From contig NZ_JABTYH010000002.1 of NCBI RefSeq assembly GCF_013314975.1, positions 216,558 through 280,557 on the forward strand: a stretch of DNA of 64,000 nucleotides, given 5' to 3'. How positions within the stretch are numbered: position 1 is the first letter of the stretch; every line of letters begins with the position of its first letter. Below, in pieces: positions 26,690 to 35,754 of this stretch. Source of the stretch: Pseudarthrobacter oxydans. Lineage in GTDB: Bacteria > Actinomycetota > Actinomycetes > Actinomycetales > Micrococcaceae. A program made the position numbers and the translations under genes. The notes beneath the pieces are model-generated. The model saw only the letters and a program-made list of their open reading frames with translations, had not been told where the DNA came from and did no database searches.

Positions 26690-28189
26690 TTAGTTCCTCC
26701 CTGCAGGTGCGGCGGCGTGGTCCGCGAACCAGCCGGTCACCTGCGGATCGATGTTCTGGTAGACGTGCTTGGCTTCCTGGTACTCGGCCAGGCCCGTGGG
26801 CCCCAGTTCACGGCCGACGCCGGACTGGCCGAACCCGCCCCATTCCGCCTGCGGCAGGTAGGGGTGGAAATCGTTGATCCAGATGGTCCCGTGGCGCAAT
26901 GCCCGGGCCACACGCTGGGACTTGCCGGCGTCCTGGGACCAGACGGCACCGGCCAGGCCGTAGTGGGTGTCGTTGCCCAGTTTTACGGCTTCCGCCTCGG
27001 AGGTGAAGGTTTCCACGGTGACCACGGGGCCGAAGGCCTCGTCCACCACCACGGACATGCCGCTCTTGACCTGGTCCAGGACGGTGGGCAGGTAGTAGAA
27101 GCCCTTCTCGAGTTCGCCTTCGCCCCACGCACCGCCGCAGCGCAGCCGGGCGCCCTCGGCAATGCCCTTCTCGACGTAAGCGGTGACCTTGTCGCGGTGG
27201 GCGGCGGAAATCAGCGGGCCGGTCTCGGCGTCCGGGTCGAACGGGCCGCCGAGGCGGATCTGCTGCGCGCGGCGCACCAGTTCATCCACGAACCTCTCCG
27301 CGATGGACTCCTCCACAATCAGCCGGGCGCCGGCCGAGCAGACCTGGCCGGAATGGACGAACGCGGCGTTGAGGGCGTTGTCCAGGGCGGCGTCGAAATT
27401 GGCGTCCGCGAAGACGATGTTGGGGTTCTTGCCGCCCAGCTCCAGCGCCACCTTCTTGACCGACGCTGCCGCCGAGGCGGCGATGGCCTTGCCGGTTTCC
27501 AGGCCGCCGGTGAAGGACACCAGGTCCACCTCCGGATGGCCGGAAAGGACGGGGCCCACGGTCCTGCCGTCGCCCAGCACAAGGTTCGCGACGCCGTCGG
27601 GCAGTCCCAGCTCCGCAAGGACCTCCATCATCAGGATGGAGGTGTGCGGGGTCAGCTCGCTGGGCTTGAGGACGAAGCTGCAGCCCGCGGCGAGCGCAGG
27701 GGCGATCTTCCAGGCGGCCTGCAGCAGCGGGTAGTTCCACGGGGCGATCAGCGAGCACACGCCAACGGGCTCGTATTCGATCCGGCTCACCACCGTGGCG
27801 CTGCCGGCATCCACCACGCGGCCTGAATCCTGGCCGGCAAGCTTGCCGAAGTACTCAAAGCAGTTGGCGATGTCGTCCATGTCGATCTCGCTTTCCACCA
27901 GGCGCTTGCCGGTGTCCAGCGTCTCGGCACGGGCAAACTCGTCCTTGCGCTCCCGCAGCCGGGTGGCGACGCTGACCAGGAAGGTGCCCCGCTCCAGGGC
28001 TGATTTCCCGGACCACTCGCCGCAGTCGAAGGCAGCCCTCGCCGCCTCCACGGCACGGTCCGCATCCGCGGCGGTCCCCTCCGAGACAGACCCCACGAGT
28101 CCGCCGTCGGCCGGGCAATGGATGTCCCGGGTGCCGCCGTCGGACGCTGCGGTCCAGCTCCCGCCGATGTAAAGCGTTGCCTTGCTCAT
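26690..28189 (-). CDS. betB: Betaine-aldehyde dehydrogenase (ALDH superfamily)
   Basis: NAD(P)-dependent aldehyde dehydrogenase of 499 residues, converting betaine aldehyde to glycine betaine. The active-site Glu is in VALELGGKNPN (Glu 250) and the nucleophile in SGQVCSAGAR (Cys 284); FTGGLETGK is the cofactor-site motif. It lies between the transporter and choline oxidase: its ATG overlaps the transporter stop by four bases and its stop is five bases before codA's start. Since CodA can do both oxidation steps, this enzyme would scavenge released aldehyde. Confidence 0.9.
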   Translation of the reverse strand: MSKATLYIGGSWTAASDGGTRDIHCPADGGLVGSVSEGTAADADRAVEAARAAFDCGEWSGKSALERGTFLVSVATRLRERKDEFARAETLDTGKRLVESEIDMDDIANCFEYFGKLAGQDSGRVVDAGSATVVSRIEYEPVGVCSLIAPWNYPLLQAAWKIAPALAAGCSFVLKPSELTPHTSILMMEVLAELGLPDGVANLVLGDGRTVGPVLSGHPEVDLVSFTGGLETGKAIAASAAASVKKVALELGGKNPNIVFADANFDAALDNALNAAFVHSGQVCSAGARLIVEESIAERFVDELVRRAQQIRLGGPFDPDAETGPLISAAHRDKVTAYVEKGIAEGARLRCGGAWGEGELEKGFYYLPTVLDQVKSGMSVVVDEAFGPVVTVETFTSEAEAVKLGNDTHYGLAGAVWSQDAGKSQRVARALRHGTIWINDFHPYLPQAEWGGFGQSGVGRELGPTGLAEYQEAKHVYQNIDPQVTGWFADHAAAPAGRN

Positions 28190-30369
28190 TTCGTTTCCTC
28201 CTGCATGTCGAAGTCGGATTCCCAGTTGTCTTTTGCCACCTGGTCCTCAACCAGGACGGTGTTTCCGGGGGCTGCACGGTTCAGGTGCAGGAATTCAAGG
28301 TGCTGTTCGTAGTGGTCCAGGACGTCCGTGATGACCTGTTCCTTGGTGTAGCCCATGAGGTCGTAGCCGTAGCTGCCCTCCTGGGAGAACACCTCCATGC
28401 GGTAGTAGTGGTCGTCCGGATCAGCTCTGCGCGTGGCATAGCTGGGCGTCTCGTACTGCACCGGGTAGATCTGGTATTTGAAGGCCCGCTCCTCGCCCAT
28501 GGGCAGCTGCAGGTCGATGCTGCGGATGCCGCAGGGCTCCACGGTGGTGACGGTCAGCGCGGTCTCCGCACCCTGTGCTTTGAGTTCGGCTTCAACTTCC
28601 TGCAGTGCCGGGACGGCCACCGTTTCAGCGAACCGGATGGTCTGCCTCCGCCCTGGGTAGCTCATGGCGCGGCTGAGCCGTTGCCGCCAGGTGCGTCCTC
28701 CGCGCAGGTCGCTGGAGCGGCCCGTGATGATGCCGGGCAGGCTGGCGCGGTAGCTGTCGTTGAGCGAGTTCTCCACCCGGAGGGCCTTGTAGAGGCCCAG
28801 CATGATGAACACCAGCAGCAGGGACAGCGGAAGGCCCATGACGATCGTGGCATTCTGTAGCGTGGTGACCCCGCCGACCGTGAGCATGGCCAGGGTCAGC
28901 AGCCCGGTGGCCACAGCCCAGAACACGCGCATCCACTCAGGGCCGTCGGAGTCCGCGTCCTTCAGGTGTGAGGTGAAGTTGGACATCACCAGGGCGCCGG
29001 AGTCCGCCGATGTCACGTAGAACAGCAGGCCCGTGAATGTTGCAACGGCCGCTGTGAGGGGGACAGCCGGGTACTCAGCCAGGAGGCTGTAGAAGCCACG
29101 TTCCGGATGGCTCATGGCAGCGTCGCCGAAGGCCATGTTGCCGCCCATGACCAGGTCGAGGCTGGAGTTTCCGAAGATGGAGATCCACAGCACGATGAAG
29201 AGGAAGGGGACCGTCATGGTGCCCAGCACGAACTGCCGGATGGTGCGGCCGCGGGAGATGCGGGCCAGGAACAGGCCCACGAAGGGTGCCCACGCAATCC
29301 ACCATGCCCAGAAGAACAGGGTCCACGCGTTCATCCACTCTGTGGGCTTGTCATAGGCAAACGTGTCCAGGGTCATGGCGGGGAAACGGCTCACCACGTC
29401 ACCGATGTTCTGGACGATCCCGTCCAGCAGGAAGTTCGTCTTGCCGGTGGCGAGGATGAACAGCATCAGGGCCACGGCCAGGATCACGTTGAGTTCCGAA
29501 AGCCGCCGGATGCCCTTTTCCACGCCGGACACCACGGACACAGTGGCCATCACCACGGACAGGGCGATCAGGCCGATCTGCACGGCAAGGTTCTCCGGGA
29601 TGCCGAACATGAAGTTGAGCCCGTAGTTGAGCTGCACGACGCCGATGCCCAGTGAGGTGGCGATGCCAAAGATGGTGCCGAGCAGCGCGGCGATATCCAC
29701 CGCATGCCCCATCGGGCCTTCGATCTTCTTCCCGAAGATGGGGTACAGCGCGGACCTGATGCTCAGCGGCAGGTTGTGGCGGTAGGAGAAGTAGCCCAGC
29801 GCCAGTCCCATCAGGGCGTACAGGGCCCAGCCCGTGATGCCGTAGTGGAACAGCGTCCATACGAGAGCCTGCCGGGCGGCCTCGGCGGTTCCGCCTTCCC
29901 CTTGCGGGGGCGCCAGGTACTGGCTGACGGGTTCGGAAACGGAGAAGAACATCAGGTCGATGCCGATTCCGGCCGCGAACAGCATGGCCGCCCAGGTGAA
30001 CATTCCGAACTGCGGTTTGGAATGGTCCGGGCCCAGCTTGGTCTTGCCCACACGGGATACTGCGGCGAACAGGACGAAGACCACTACCGCGGTGACGATC
30101 AGGAAGTAGTACCAGCCCATGTTGGTGGACACCCAGCCCACCATGGATCCGATCACGGCTTCTGCGTTGTCCTTGGCAACAATGGCCCACACGGCGATGC
30201 CGAGCACCCCGAAAGCGGAGCCGAAGAACACGGCTTTGTTCACCCGGGTGGTGGCTTCGGGGCCGGCGTCGGCGGCCGGGGAGTTCTTCCCGCCCGGTGG
30301 TTGCTGCGACTGTGGATCAGCGTTTTTTACTCCCGCGGTGGCCGCGGGTGGCGTTGCGTTGTGGCTCAT
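28186..30369 (-). CDS. BCCT-family choline/betaine transporter (BetT-like)
   Basis: Sodium- or proton-coupled importer of 727 residues with twelve membrane segments (about 48-560) and a long cytoplasmic C-terminal tail of ~160 residues, as in osmoregulated BetT/BetP. Conserved BCCT stretches are MFFSVSEPVSQYLAPP, GITGWALYALMGLALGYFSYR and the Trp-rich WAWWIAWAPFVGLFLARISRGRTIR, whose aromatic box binds trimethylammonium groups. The neighbouring choline-oxidising genes say choline is the likely substrate. It is the first gene of the operon; GGGA precedes ATG 30369. Confidence 0.92.
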   Translation of the reverse strand: MSHNATPPAATAGVKNADPQSQQPPGGKNSPAADAGPEATTRVNKAVFFGSAFGVLGIAVWAIVAKDNAEAVIGSMVGWVSTNMGWYYFLIVTAVVVFVLFAAVSRVGKTKLGPDHSKPQFGMFTWAAMLFAAGIGIDLMFFSVSEPVSQYLAPPQGEGGTAEAARQALVWTLFHYGITGWALYALMGLALGYFSYRHNLPLSIRSALYPIFGKKIEGPMGHAVDIAALLGTIFGIATSLGIGVVQLNYGLNFMFGIPENLAVQIGLIALSVVMATVSVVSGVEKGIRRLSELNVILAVALMLFILATGKTNFLLDGIVQNIGDVVSRFPAMTLDTFAYDKPTEWMNAWTLFFWAWWIAWAPFVGLFLARISRGRTIRQFVLGTMTVPFLFIVLWISIFGNSSLDLVMGGNMAFGDAAMSHPERGFYSLLAEYPAVPLTAAVATFTGLLFYVTSADSGALVMSNFTSHLKDADSDGPEWMRVFWAVATGLLTLAMLTVGGVTTLQNATIVMGLPLSLLLVFIMLGLYKALRVENSLNDSYRASLPGIITGRSSDLRGGRTWRQRLSRAMSYPGRRQTIRFAETVAVPALQEVEAELKAQGAETALTVTTVEPCGIRSIDLQLPMGEERAFKYQIYPVQYETPSYATRRADPDDHYYRMEVFSQEGSYGYDLMGYTKEQVITDVLDHYEQHLEFLHLNRAAPGNTVLVEDQVAKDNWESDFDMQEETK

Positions 30370-30421
30370 CGTGTCCCATTCCAGTTTTGAGGCTGTGGTG
30401 CGGACGACGTCGGCTCATTGG

Positions 30422-30441
30422 CTTTCGGACACAGCCGAAAG
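30422..30441. promoter_or_regulatory. Inverted repeat upstream of the choline operon, possible operator
   Basis: CTTTCGG-N6-CCGAAAG, a perfect 7-base inverted repeat with 6-base spacer, lies 53 bases before the transporter start in the divergent gap with the MBL gene. A dimeric regulator (BetI- or GbsR-type) could bind. No such regulator gene is adjacent. Confidence 0.45.
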
Positions 30442-30548
30442 ACCCCAGCCCGCACCATGAGTGACTGTGGCTTGGTTTTCGACGCTACCAAGCCGTTTCC
30501 CGAAGGGCCGACTTTTATGAGTCCGGTCACTAGTCCAGACTGAAGCCC

Positions 30549-31199
30549 ATGGACTCACTCATTCACGACCTCCGTGACATCACCATCCGCCGGATTTCGG
30601 TCAGCGAGATGGACAACAACGTGTACCTGCTCACTGCCAAAGCCAGCGGCGAACAGGTGCTGATCGACGCCGCGGATGATGCGCCGGCCATTCGGCAGCT
30701 GCTGGCAGACAGTGCCGCGGACACGTCCGCGGCCCCGCGGTTGGGACTGGTCGCCACCACGCACCAGCACTGGGACCACGTCCGGGCGTTGAAGGAGCTC
30801 GTGGAGGCCACCCGCGCCCCCACCGCTGCAGGAACGGACGACGCCGGCGCGCTGCCGGTTGCGGTGGACCGGAACCTGGAGCACGGGGATACGGTCGCCG
30901 TGGACGGCTTTTCGCTGACGGCGGTCCATCTGCGCGGTCACACGCCCGGCTCGATTGCCTTTGTTTATGAGGCCCCGGAAGGACCCGTGCACATCTTCTC
31001 CGGTGATTCGCTGTTCCCCGGGGGTGTGGGCAACACCCAGAAGGACCCGGAGCGGTTCAACCAGCTCCTCACCGATGTGAGCGAGCGGTTGTTCGGGGCC
31101 TACCCGGATGGCGCCGTGGTGCACCCGGGCCATGGCAAGCCGACAACCTTGGGGGCCGAACGGCCCCACCTCGAGGAGTGGCGTGCCCGCGGCTGGTAG
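30549..31199 (+). CDS. MBL-fold metallo-hydrolase (glyoxalase II-like)
   Basis: Hydrolase of 216 residues with the metallo-beta-lactamase fold: metal motif THQHWDHV (about 75-82, HxHxDH type with Gln), LRGHTPGSIAF, the bridging Asp in IFSGDSLFPGGVGN, and HPGHGKPTTLG. It resembles the hydroxyacylglutathione-hydrolase-like proteins of actinobacteria, which act on mycothiol or other thioesters. Substrate is not known. CAGACT stands seven bases before the ATG, so it may be leaderless. Confidence 0.87.
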   Translation: MDSLIHDLRDITIRRISVSEMDNNVYLLTAKASGEQVLIDAADDAPAIRQLLADSAADTSAAPRLGLVATTHQHWDHVRALKELVEATRAPTAAGTDDAGALPVAVDRNLEHGDTVAVDGFSLTAVHLRGHTPGSIAFVYEAPEGPVHIFSGDSLFPGGVGNTQKDPERFNQLLTDVSERLFGAYPDGAVVHPGHGKPTTLGAERPHLEEWRARGW

Positions 31200-31209
31200 C
31201 CGTTAAACG

Positions 31210-31271
31210 CATCGAGTGCTCCGTAGTTGTCTTTATGACGCGTCTAAAGGACAACTACGGAGCACTCGATG
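31210..31271. terminator. Long perfect inverted repeat between convergent genes, bidirectional terminator candidate
   Basis: Perfect 22-base arms (31210-31231 and 31250-31271; left arm begins CATCGAGTGCTCCG) enclose an 18-base loop that can extend the stem (TTTA/TAAA). It lies between the convergent MBL-fold and RNA-helicase genes. Such length is unusual for a terminator; a relic of a mobile repeat is possible. Confidence 0.6.
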
Positions 31272-31287
31272 GGGGAACTAGTGGGGA

Positions 31288-33195
31288 TTAGCGGCTGCGC
31301 CGTTCGTTGGACGCCGGGGCCGATGCGCGGCGGGGACCGCTGCGGGCGGGACGGCCGGAACCGCCGCCGTTGCCGGCGTAGGATCCGCCGGAGGTGCCGC
31401 CGGTGTTGGAGGACCAGACGGCCTTGTTGCCGCCGCCGGCCGAAGCTGCACCGGCGGAGCGGGCGCCACCGGTACGGGCACCTGCACCTGCACCTGCACC
31501 TGCTGCTGCACGCTGGCCCGTTGCGGGGCGACCGCTGCGCTGGCCGCCGGAAGCAGCCGGGCGCCCTGAGGAAGCCGGGCGGCCGGTGCCGCCACGCGGG
31601 GCGTCACTGCGGGTGACGCGTGACTCTGCACGCCCGTCCGAACCGCGGCCAGCCGATGCACGGCCACCTGCCGCGGGGACGTCGTTGCGGTGCGTGGAGG
31701 CCGTGCCGCGTCCGCGGTTGTTGCGGCGGGCAGCTGCTGCCGCCACTGCGCGGTCCTCGTTCTGCTCAGCTACCCGGTCGAAAGCTGCCCGGGCTTCGGT
31801 CCGGCCTTCAAAAGCGACGGCACGGCGCTCGGCGCGGGGAAGGTCGGTGCGGATGGGCTCAGCCGAAACCCGGCCGCGTCCACCGCGTCCGCCACGTCCA
31901 CCTGCAGTGGGTGCGGCCTGGCGGCGGGCCCGCTTGCGCTCGGCGTTGGCACCGGTGGAGGTGCCGCCGCCCTGCTGTGCGGCCTTCTTGGCCAGCAGCG
32001 CTGCGCGGGTGCGCGGATCGATCTTCTCGGCCATTTCGCCCACCAGTTCTGCAACAAGCGGGGAGCTCGCGGTGACGCGCTCGAAGTTGACCTCGACGCC
32101 GGCGGCCTTCATCAGCTTCTTGACGTCGGTCTGCTGCTCCGGGAGGGTCAGCGTGACCACGGTGCCGTCGGAACCGGCGCGGGCGGTACGGCCCGAGCGG
32201 TGCAGGTACGCCTTGTGCTCGGTGGGCGGGTCGACGTGGATGACCAGTTCGACGTCGTCCACGTGCACGCCGCGGGCTGCGACGTCCGTGGCCACCAGGA
32301 CGCGGACGTCACCGGAGGAGAACTCGGCCAGGTTGCGGTCGCGGGCGTTCTGCGACAGGTTGCCGTGCAGGTCGACGGCGGGGATGCCGGCGTCGGTCAG
32401 GGTCTTGGCGAGCTTGCGGGCGTGGTGCTTGGTCCGCATGAAAAGTACGCGGCGGCCTGCACCGGAGGCAAGCTCAACGATCAGCTGCTTCTTGACGGTC
32501 TGGTCGTTGACCACCAGCACGTGGTGCTCCATGGTGGTGACCGCAGCCTGCGGATCGTCCACGGAGTGGGTCAGCGGGTTGGACAGGTAGCGCTGGACGA
32601 TCTTGTCCACGCCGTTGTCCAGTGTTGCGGAGAAGAGCAGGCGCTGGCCCTGGCTGGGGGTCATGTCCATGAGCTTCTTCACCACGGGCAGGAAGCCGAG
32701 GTCGGCCATGTGGTCCGCCTCGTCCAGGACCGTGATCTCCACGGCCTCAAGGGTGAGGACGCGCTGGCGGATCAGGTCCTCCAGGCGGCCGGGGCAGGCG
32801 ATGACGATGTCGACGCCGGCACGCAGCGCCTTTTCCTGGCGCGCCTGGGAGATGCCGCCGTAGATCACGGTGGTGTTCAGGCCGGCGGCCTTGGCCAGCG
32901 GCTCGATGGTGGCGTTGATCTGGGTTGCCAGCTCACGGGTGGGCGCCAGGACCAGGCCCATGGGGCGTCCGGGCTTGCGGAAGTGCTTGGCTTCCCGCTC
33001 AGCGAGTCTTGCTACAAGCGGGATGGCGAAAGCGATGGTTTTACCGGATCCGGTCCGGCCGCGGCCCAGGACGTCACGCCCGGACAGCGTGTCCGGGAGG
33101 GTCTTGACCTGGATGGGGAACGGTTCAACGATTCCCTGTGCGGTGAGGGTGTCTGCAAGGGCCTTGGGTGTACCGAGGGCAGAAAAAGTAGTCAT
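31288..33195 (-). CDS. DEAD-box RNA helicase
   Basis: ATP-dependent RNA helicase of 635 residues. Helicase core about 1-380: Q-motif region PFPIQV, motif I GRTGSGKT (46-53), PTRELATQ, motif II DEAD in VLDEADHM, motif III SAT, and motif VI HRSGRTARAG. The last ~230 residues are basic and Gly/Arg/Ala-rich with RGG-like patches, an RNA-binding tail. Within it a CCTGCA-type hexamer repeat (about 31478-31512) codes for an Ala-Gly run. Such helicases unwind structured RNA, notably in the cold. The 5' leader holds a terminator-like hairpin. Confidence 0.93.
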   Translation of the reverse strand: MTTFSALGTPKALADTLTAQGIVEPFPIQVKTLPDTLSGRDVLGRGRTGSGKTIAFAIPLVARLAEREAKHFRKPGRPMGLVLAPTRELATQINATIEPLAKAAGLNTTVIYGGISQARQEKALRAGVDIVIACPGRLEDLIRQRVLTLEAVEITVLDEADHMADLGFLPVVKKLMDMTPSQGQRLLFSATLDNGVDKIVQRYLSNPLTHSVDDPQAAVTTMEHHVLVVNDQTVKKQLIVELASGAGRRVLFMRTKHHARKLAKTLTDAGIPAVDLHGNLSQNARDRNLAEFSSGDVRVLVATDVAARGVHVDDVELVIHVDPPTEHKAYLHRSGRTARAGSDGTVVTLTLPEQQTDVKKLMKAAGVEVNFERVTASSPLVAELVGEMAEKIDPRTRAALLAKKAAQQGGGTSTGANAERKRARRQAAPTAGGRGGRGGRGRVSAEPIRTDLPRAERRAVAFEGRTEARAAFDRVAEQNEDRAVAAAAARRNNRGRGTASTHRNDVPAAGGRASAGRGSDGRAESRVTRSDAPRGGTGRPASSGRPAASGGQRSGRPATGQRAAAGAGAGAGARTGGARSAGAASAGGGNKAVWSSNTGGTSGGSYAGNGGGSGRPARSGPRRASAPASNERRSR

Positions 33196-33449
33196 GTATT
33201 TATACGGTCTTTCAGGCGGTATCCAGGCGGATATCGGCCCCCGATGCCGGTTGGACCAGGGGTTCGCCGAAGAAAAGTCAGGTGATCAACCGGGCCGCTG
33301 CAAATTTTGGCAGTCAGCCGGGACCAAATGGAACGCGTTCATCGACGCAGGATGTGCCTCTCACATGAAAAAAGCCCAGTCCCTGGCTGGAGGTATACCT
33401 CCGAACAGGAAAACCTGGGCATCACTGCACATCAAGTTCCACCAGTCTA
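33196..33449 (-). promoter_or_regulatory. Leader region of the RNA helicase gene with attenuator-like hairpin
   Basis: On the minus strand TAGACT (33449-33444) can serve as -10. About 20 bases later comes an intrinsic-terminator-like hairpin: GCCCAG (33420-33415) pairs with CTGGGC (33379-33374), followed by six T (33373-33368). Its loop carries the perfect 14-base palindrome GGAGGTATACCTCC (33389-33402). The remaining ~170 bases lead to ATG 33195, which has only a poor ribosome site. The layout suggests premature termination that is relieved under some condition, or a short independent RNA. Confidence 0.55.
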
Positions 33450-33522
33450 GCATCCCGCCGCCGGCAGGTTTCCCCAGTCCCTCCCCGTTGCCTTGAATGG
33501 CGGCGCGGGGCAGGCTTGGGGC

Positions 33523-34287
33523 ATGAGCGAAAACGCGGCCCACCAGCATGACACGCAGCATCACCCGCACGACGGCGGCGCCGGCCTTTCCGGCGGCACG
33601 CTTGCCGGGGGCGCGGCGATAGGCGGCCCAGCGGACGCAGCTGCCACCTGGGATGAGCGGTACCGGAGCAAACCCCAGATGTGGAGCGGCAAACCCAACC
33701 CGCAGCTGGTCCGGGAAGCCGGGGGCCTGCGGCCGGGAAAGGCACTGGACCTGGGCTGCGGTGAGGGCGCGGATGCCATCTGGCTCGCCCAGCAGGGCTG
33801 GACCGTCACCGCCGTCGACGTTTCCGCGGTGGCGCTGGACCGGGCCCGCTCGCACGAGAAGGCGGCGCTCGCCCGGGAAAGCGTCCATGCCGCGGATGGC
33901 GCCATCGCCAGCCGGATCACCTGGCAGCAGGCGGACCTGGAGCAGTGGCAGCCCGGGGCGTCCTTCGACCTGGTGACAGCGCAGTTCCTGCATTCCCAGG
34001 AGCTCGCCTGGCAGGGGCCGCTGCGCACGGCCGCGTCAGCGGTCAAGCCCGGCGGCACGCTGCTGGTGGTGGGCCACCACCCGGACCGGCTGCCGCCGTG
34101 GGGCGGTGCCGGGCACCACCACCGGGGAATGTTCTACACCGGCGATGAGCTGGTCCAGGAACTGGGACTTGCCGGACCAGGGTGGCAGCTGGAGGTCCAG
34201 ACCAGCCGGGAGCGGCCGGTGACGGGGCCGGAGGGCCAGCAGGCAACCATCGCCGACGTCGTGGTGCGCGCAACCCGGCTCCCCTGA
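33523..34287 (+). CDS. Class I SAM-dependent methyltransferase
   Basis: Protein of 254 residues. A His-rich N-terminus (AAHQHDTQHHPHDGG) precedes a Rossmann-fold methyltransferase domain: motif I ALDLGCGEGADAIWLAQQ (about 80-97), motif II VTAVDVSAVALDRA, motif IV FDLVTAQFLHSQEL and KPGGTLLVVGHHPD. It resembles TehB-like and tellurite/thiopurine methyltransferases, but substrate cannot be fixed. CAGGCT lies six bases before ATG 33523, the leaderless spacing, so this start is preferred over 33493. Confidence 0.86.
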   Translation: MSENAAHQHDTQHHPHDGGAGLSGGTLAGGAAIGGPADAAATWDERYRSKPQMWSGKPNPQLVREAGGLRPGKALDLGCGEGADAIWLAQQGWTVTAVDVSAVALDRARSHEKAALARESVHAADGAIASRITWQQADLEQWQPGASFDLVTAQFLHSQELAWQGPLRTAASAVKPGGTLLVVGHHPDRLPPWGGAGHHHRGMFYTGDELVQELGLAGPGWQLEVQTSRERPVTGPEGQQATIADVVVRATRLP

Positions 34288-34302
34288 CCCCCGATGGAGT
34301 TT

Positions 34303-34353
34303 TTGTCCGGATATGCAGGCTTCCGAGGCCTCACACCCTGCATACCTGGACAA
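34303..34353. terminator. Inverted repeat between convergent genes, bidirectional terminator candidate
   Basis: Arms of 17 bases (34303-34319 and 34337-34353; left arm TTGTCCGGATATGCAGG) match at 15 positions across a 17-base loop. It fills the gap between the convergent methyltransferase and MFS genes. Confidence 0.6.
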
Positions 34354-34357
34354 GAAT

Positions 34358-35746
34358 TCAAGGGGTTTTGGCGGCGGCGACCCGGGGCGCCACGGCGGCT
34401 GCGGCGGCGGCAAGCACGGCGGCAAGGCCAAAGACCCCGGCGAAGGAACCCGCCGTCGTCGTAAACGCCGCGAAGACGATGCCCGTGGCGGCGAGCGCCA
34501 GCGCCCCGCCCAGGGAATCCGCAATGGACATGGCGGAGCTGTTGAAGCCTTCGTTCTTCTTGGTGGACAGTGCCAGGGTCATCACGCTGAGCCGCGGATA
34601 CAGCAGCCCCATGCCGCCGCCGGCGGAGATCCAGCCAGCTATGGCGACGGCGGCCGGCCAGTTGAGCGCTGCCGTTGCCAGTGCCAGGACCACCGCTCCG
34701 AGGACCATCAGCGCCCCGATGCCCACGGCGCGGCGGTGCGGCAGCCTGGCACCCAGCCTGCCCTGGACGGCTGACGCGCCGGCCCAGGACAGTGCCCCGG
34801 CGGTGAGGGTCAGGCCCGCGAGGGTAGGCGGGAAGGCGTACTGCTCGATCAGCAGGTAGGGCAGGTAGACCTCCGCGCCGAAGAACCCGGCGGAGGCGAG
34901 CCCGCGGGTCAGGATGACGCTGGGCAGGCCGCGCCGGGCAGTGAGGGTGCCCCGGGGAACCAGCGGCCGGACTGCCAGCAGCGCCACAACTACAGCGACG
35001 ACGGCAAGGGTGCCTGCAGCTGCGGGGATGCCGGGAACGCGCACCTGGGCGGACAGGTTGAGCCCGAGCACCGCGGCGGCGGCCAGCGCTGCCCACGCCA
35101 GCCGGCCCACTGCCCAGGGTGTGGCGGGCTGCCCGGCGGGTTTGCTGTCCAGCCTTTTGAGGACAGGGGCGATCATCAGCAGCGCCGGGATCACCAGGCC
35201 CACCACGCCCAGGAACACCCAGTGCCAGCTGAAGACCTGCGCCACGACGCCGGCCGCGAACGGGCCCACGAGGGACGGGATCACCCACGCGGCCGAGAAC
35301 GCCGCGAAGATCTTTGGGTGCAGCGCGCCGGGGTAGATGCGGGCCACCAGCACATACAGCGAGACGGTCAGGGCTCCCCCGCCGAGGCCCTGCACCAGGC
35401 GGCCTGCCACGAGCGCCGGCATCGATGCAGCGGTTCCCGCGATCAGCAGTCCCAGCACAAACAACGCGACGGAGGTGTAGAGCGGGGCCGTGGGTCCGCG
35501 CCGGTCGGACCAGTTTCCGGCGGCAACCATGCCGATCACCCCGGTGGCCAGCGGACCGGCGAAGGCGAGGGCGTAGAGGGCCGCGCCGCCGAGTTCGCGG
35601 CTGACGAGGGGCATGATGGTGGTGACGGCAAGGGATTCAAACGCTGCCAGGAACACCAGGGCGCACGTGCCCACGGTCACCCAGAGGTACGGGCCGGCAA
35701 GGATTCCCGACGCCGGACGGGTGGCTGGAACCACGGAATCCTGCAC
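34358..35746 (-). CDS. MFS transporter (multidrug-type, 12-14 helices)
   Basis: Major facilitator protein of 462 residues. First helix YLWVTVGTCALVFLAAFES; the MFS loop GNWSDRRGP between helices 2 and 3; RLVQGLGGGALTVSLYVLVAR on helix 4; repeated hydrophobic segments to the end. It resembles EmrB/QacA-type drug:proton antiporters; substrate unknown. GTG 35746 follows GAGGGACAAG, eight bases after the stop of the upstream MFS gene, so the two are co-transcribed. Longer readings run into that gene in the wrong frame. Confidence 0.86.
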   Translation of the reverse strand: MQDSVVPATRPASGILAGPYLWVTVGTCALVFLAAFESLAVTTIMPLVSRELGGAALYALAFAGPLATGVIGMVAAGNWSDRRGPTAPLYTSVALFVLGLLIAGTAASMPALVAGRLVQGLGGGALTVSLYVLVARIYPGALHPKIFAAFSAAWVIPSLVGPFAAGVVAQVFSWHWVFLGVVGLVIPALLMIAPVLKRLDSKPAGQPATPWAVGRLAWAALAAAAVLGLNLSAQVRVPGIPAAAGTLAVVAVVVALLAVRPLVPRGTLTARRGLPSVILTRGLASAGFFGAEVYLPYLLIEQYAFPPTLAGLTLTAGALSWAGASAVQGRLGARLPHRRAVGIGALMVLGAVVLALATAALNWPAAVAIAGWISAGGGMGLLYPRLSVMTLALSTKKNEGFNSSAMSIADSLGGALALAATGIVFAAFTTTAGSFAGVFGLAAVLAAAAAAVAPRVAAAKTP

Positions 35747-35754
35747 CTTGTCCC

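Noticed and set aside
31478..31512. CCTGCA-type hexamer run, considered as a regulatory or CRISPR-like repeat
   Set aside because: It is in frame inside the helicase tail and codes for an Ala-Gly linker; unit length six keeps the frame, and there are no spacers.
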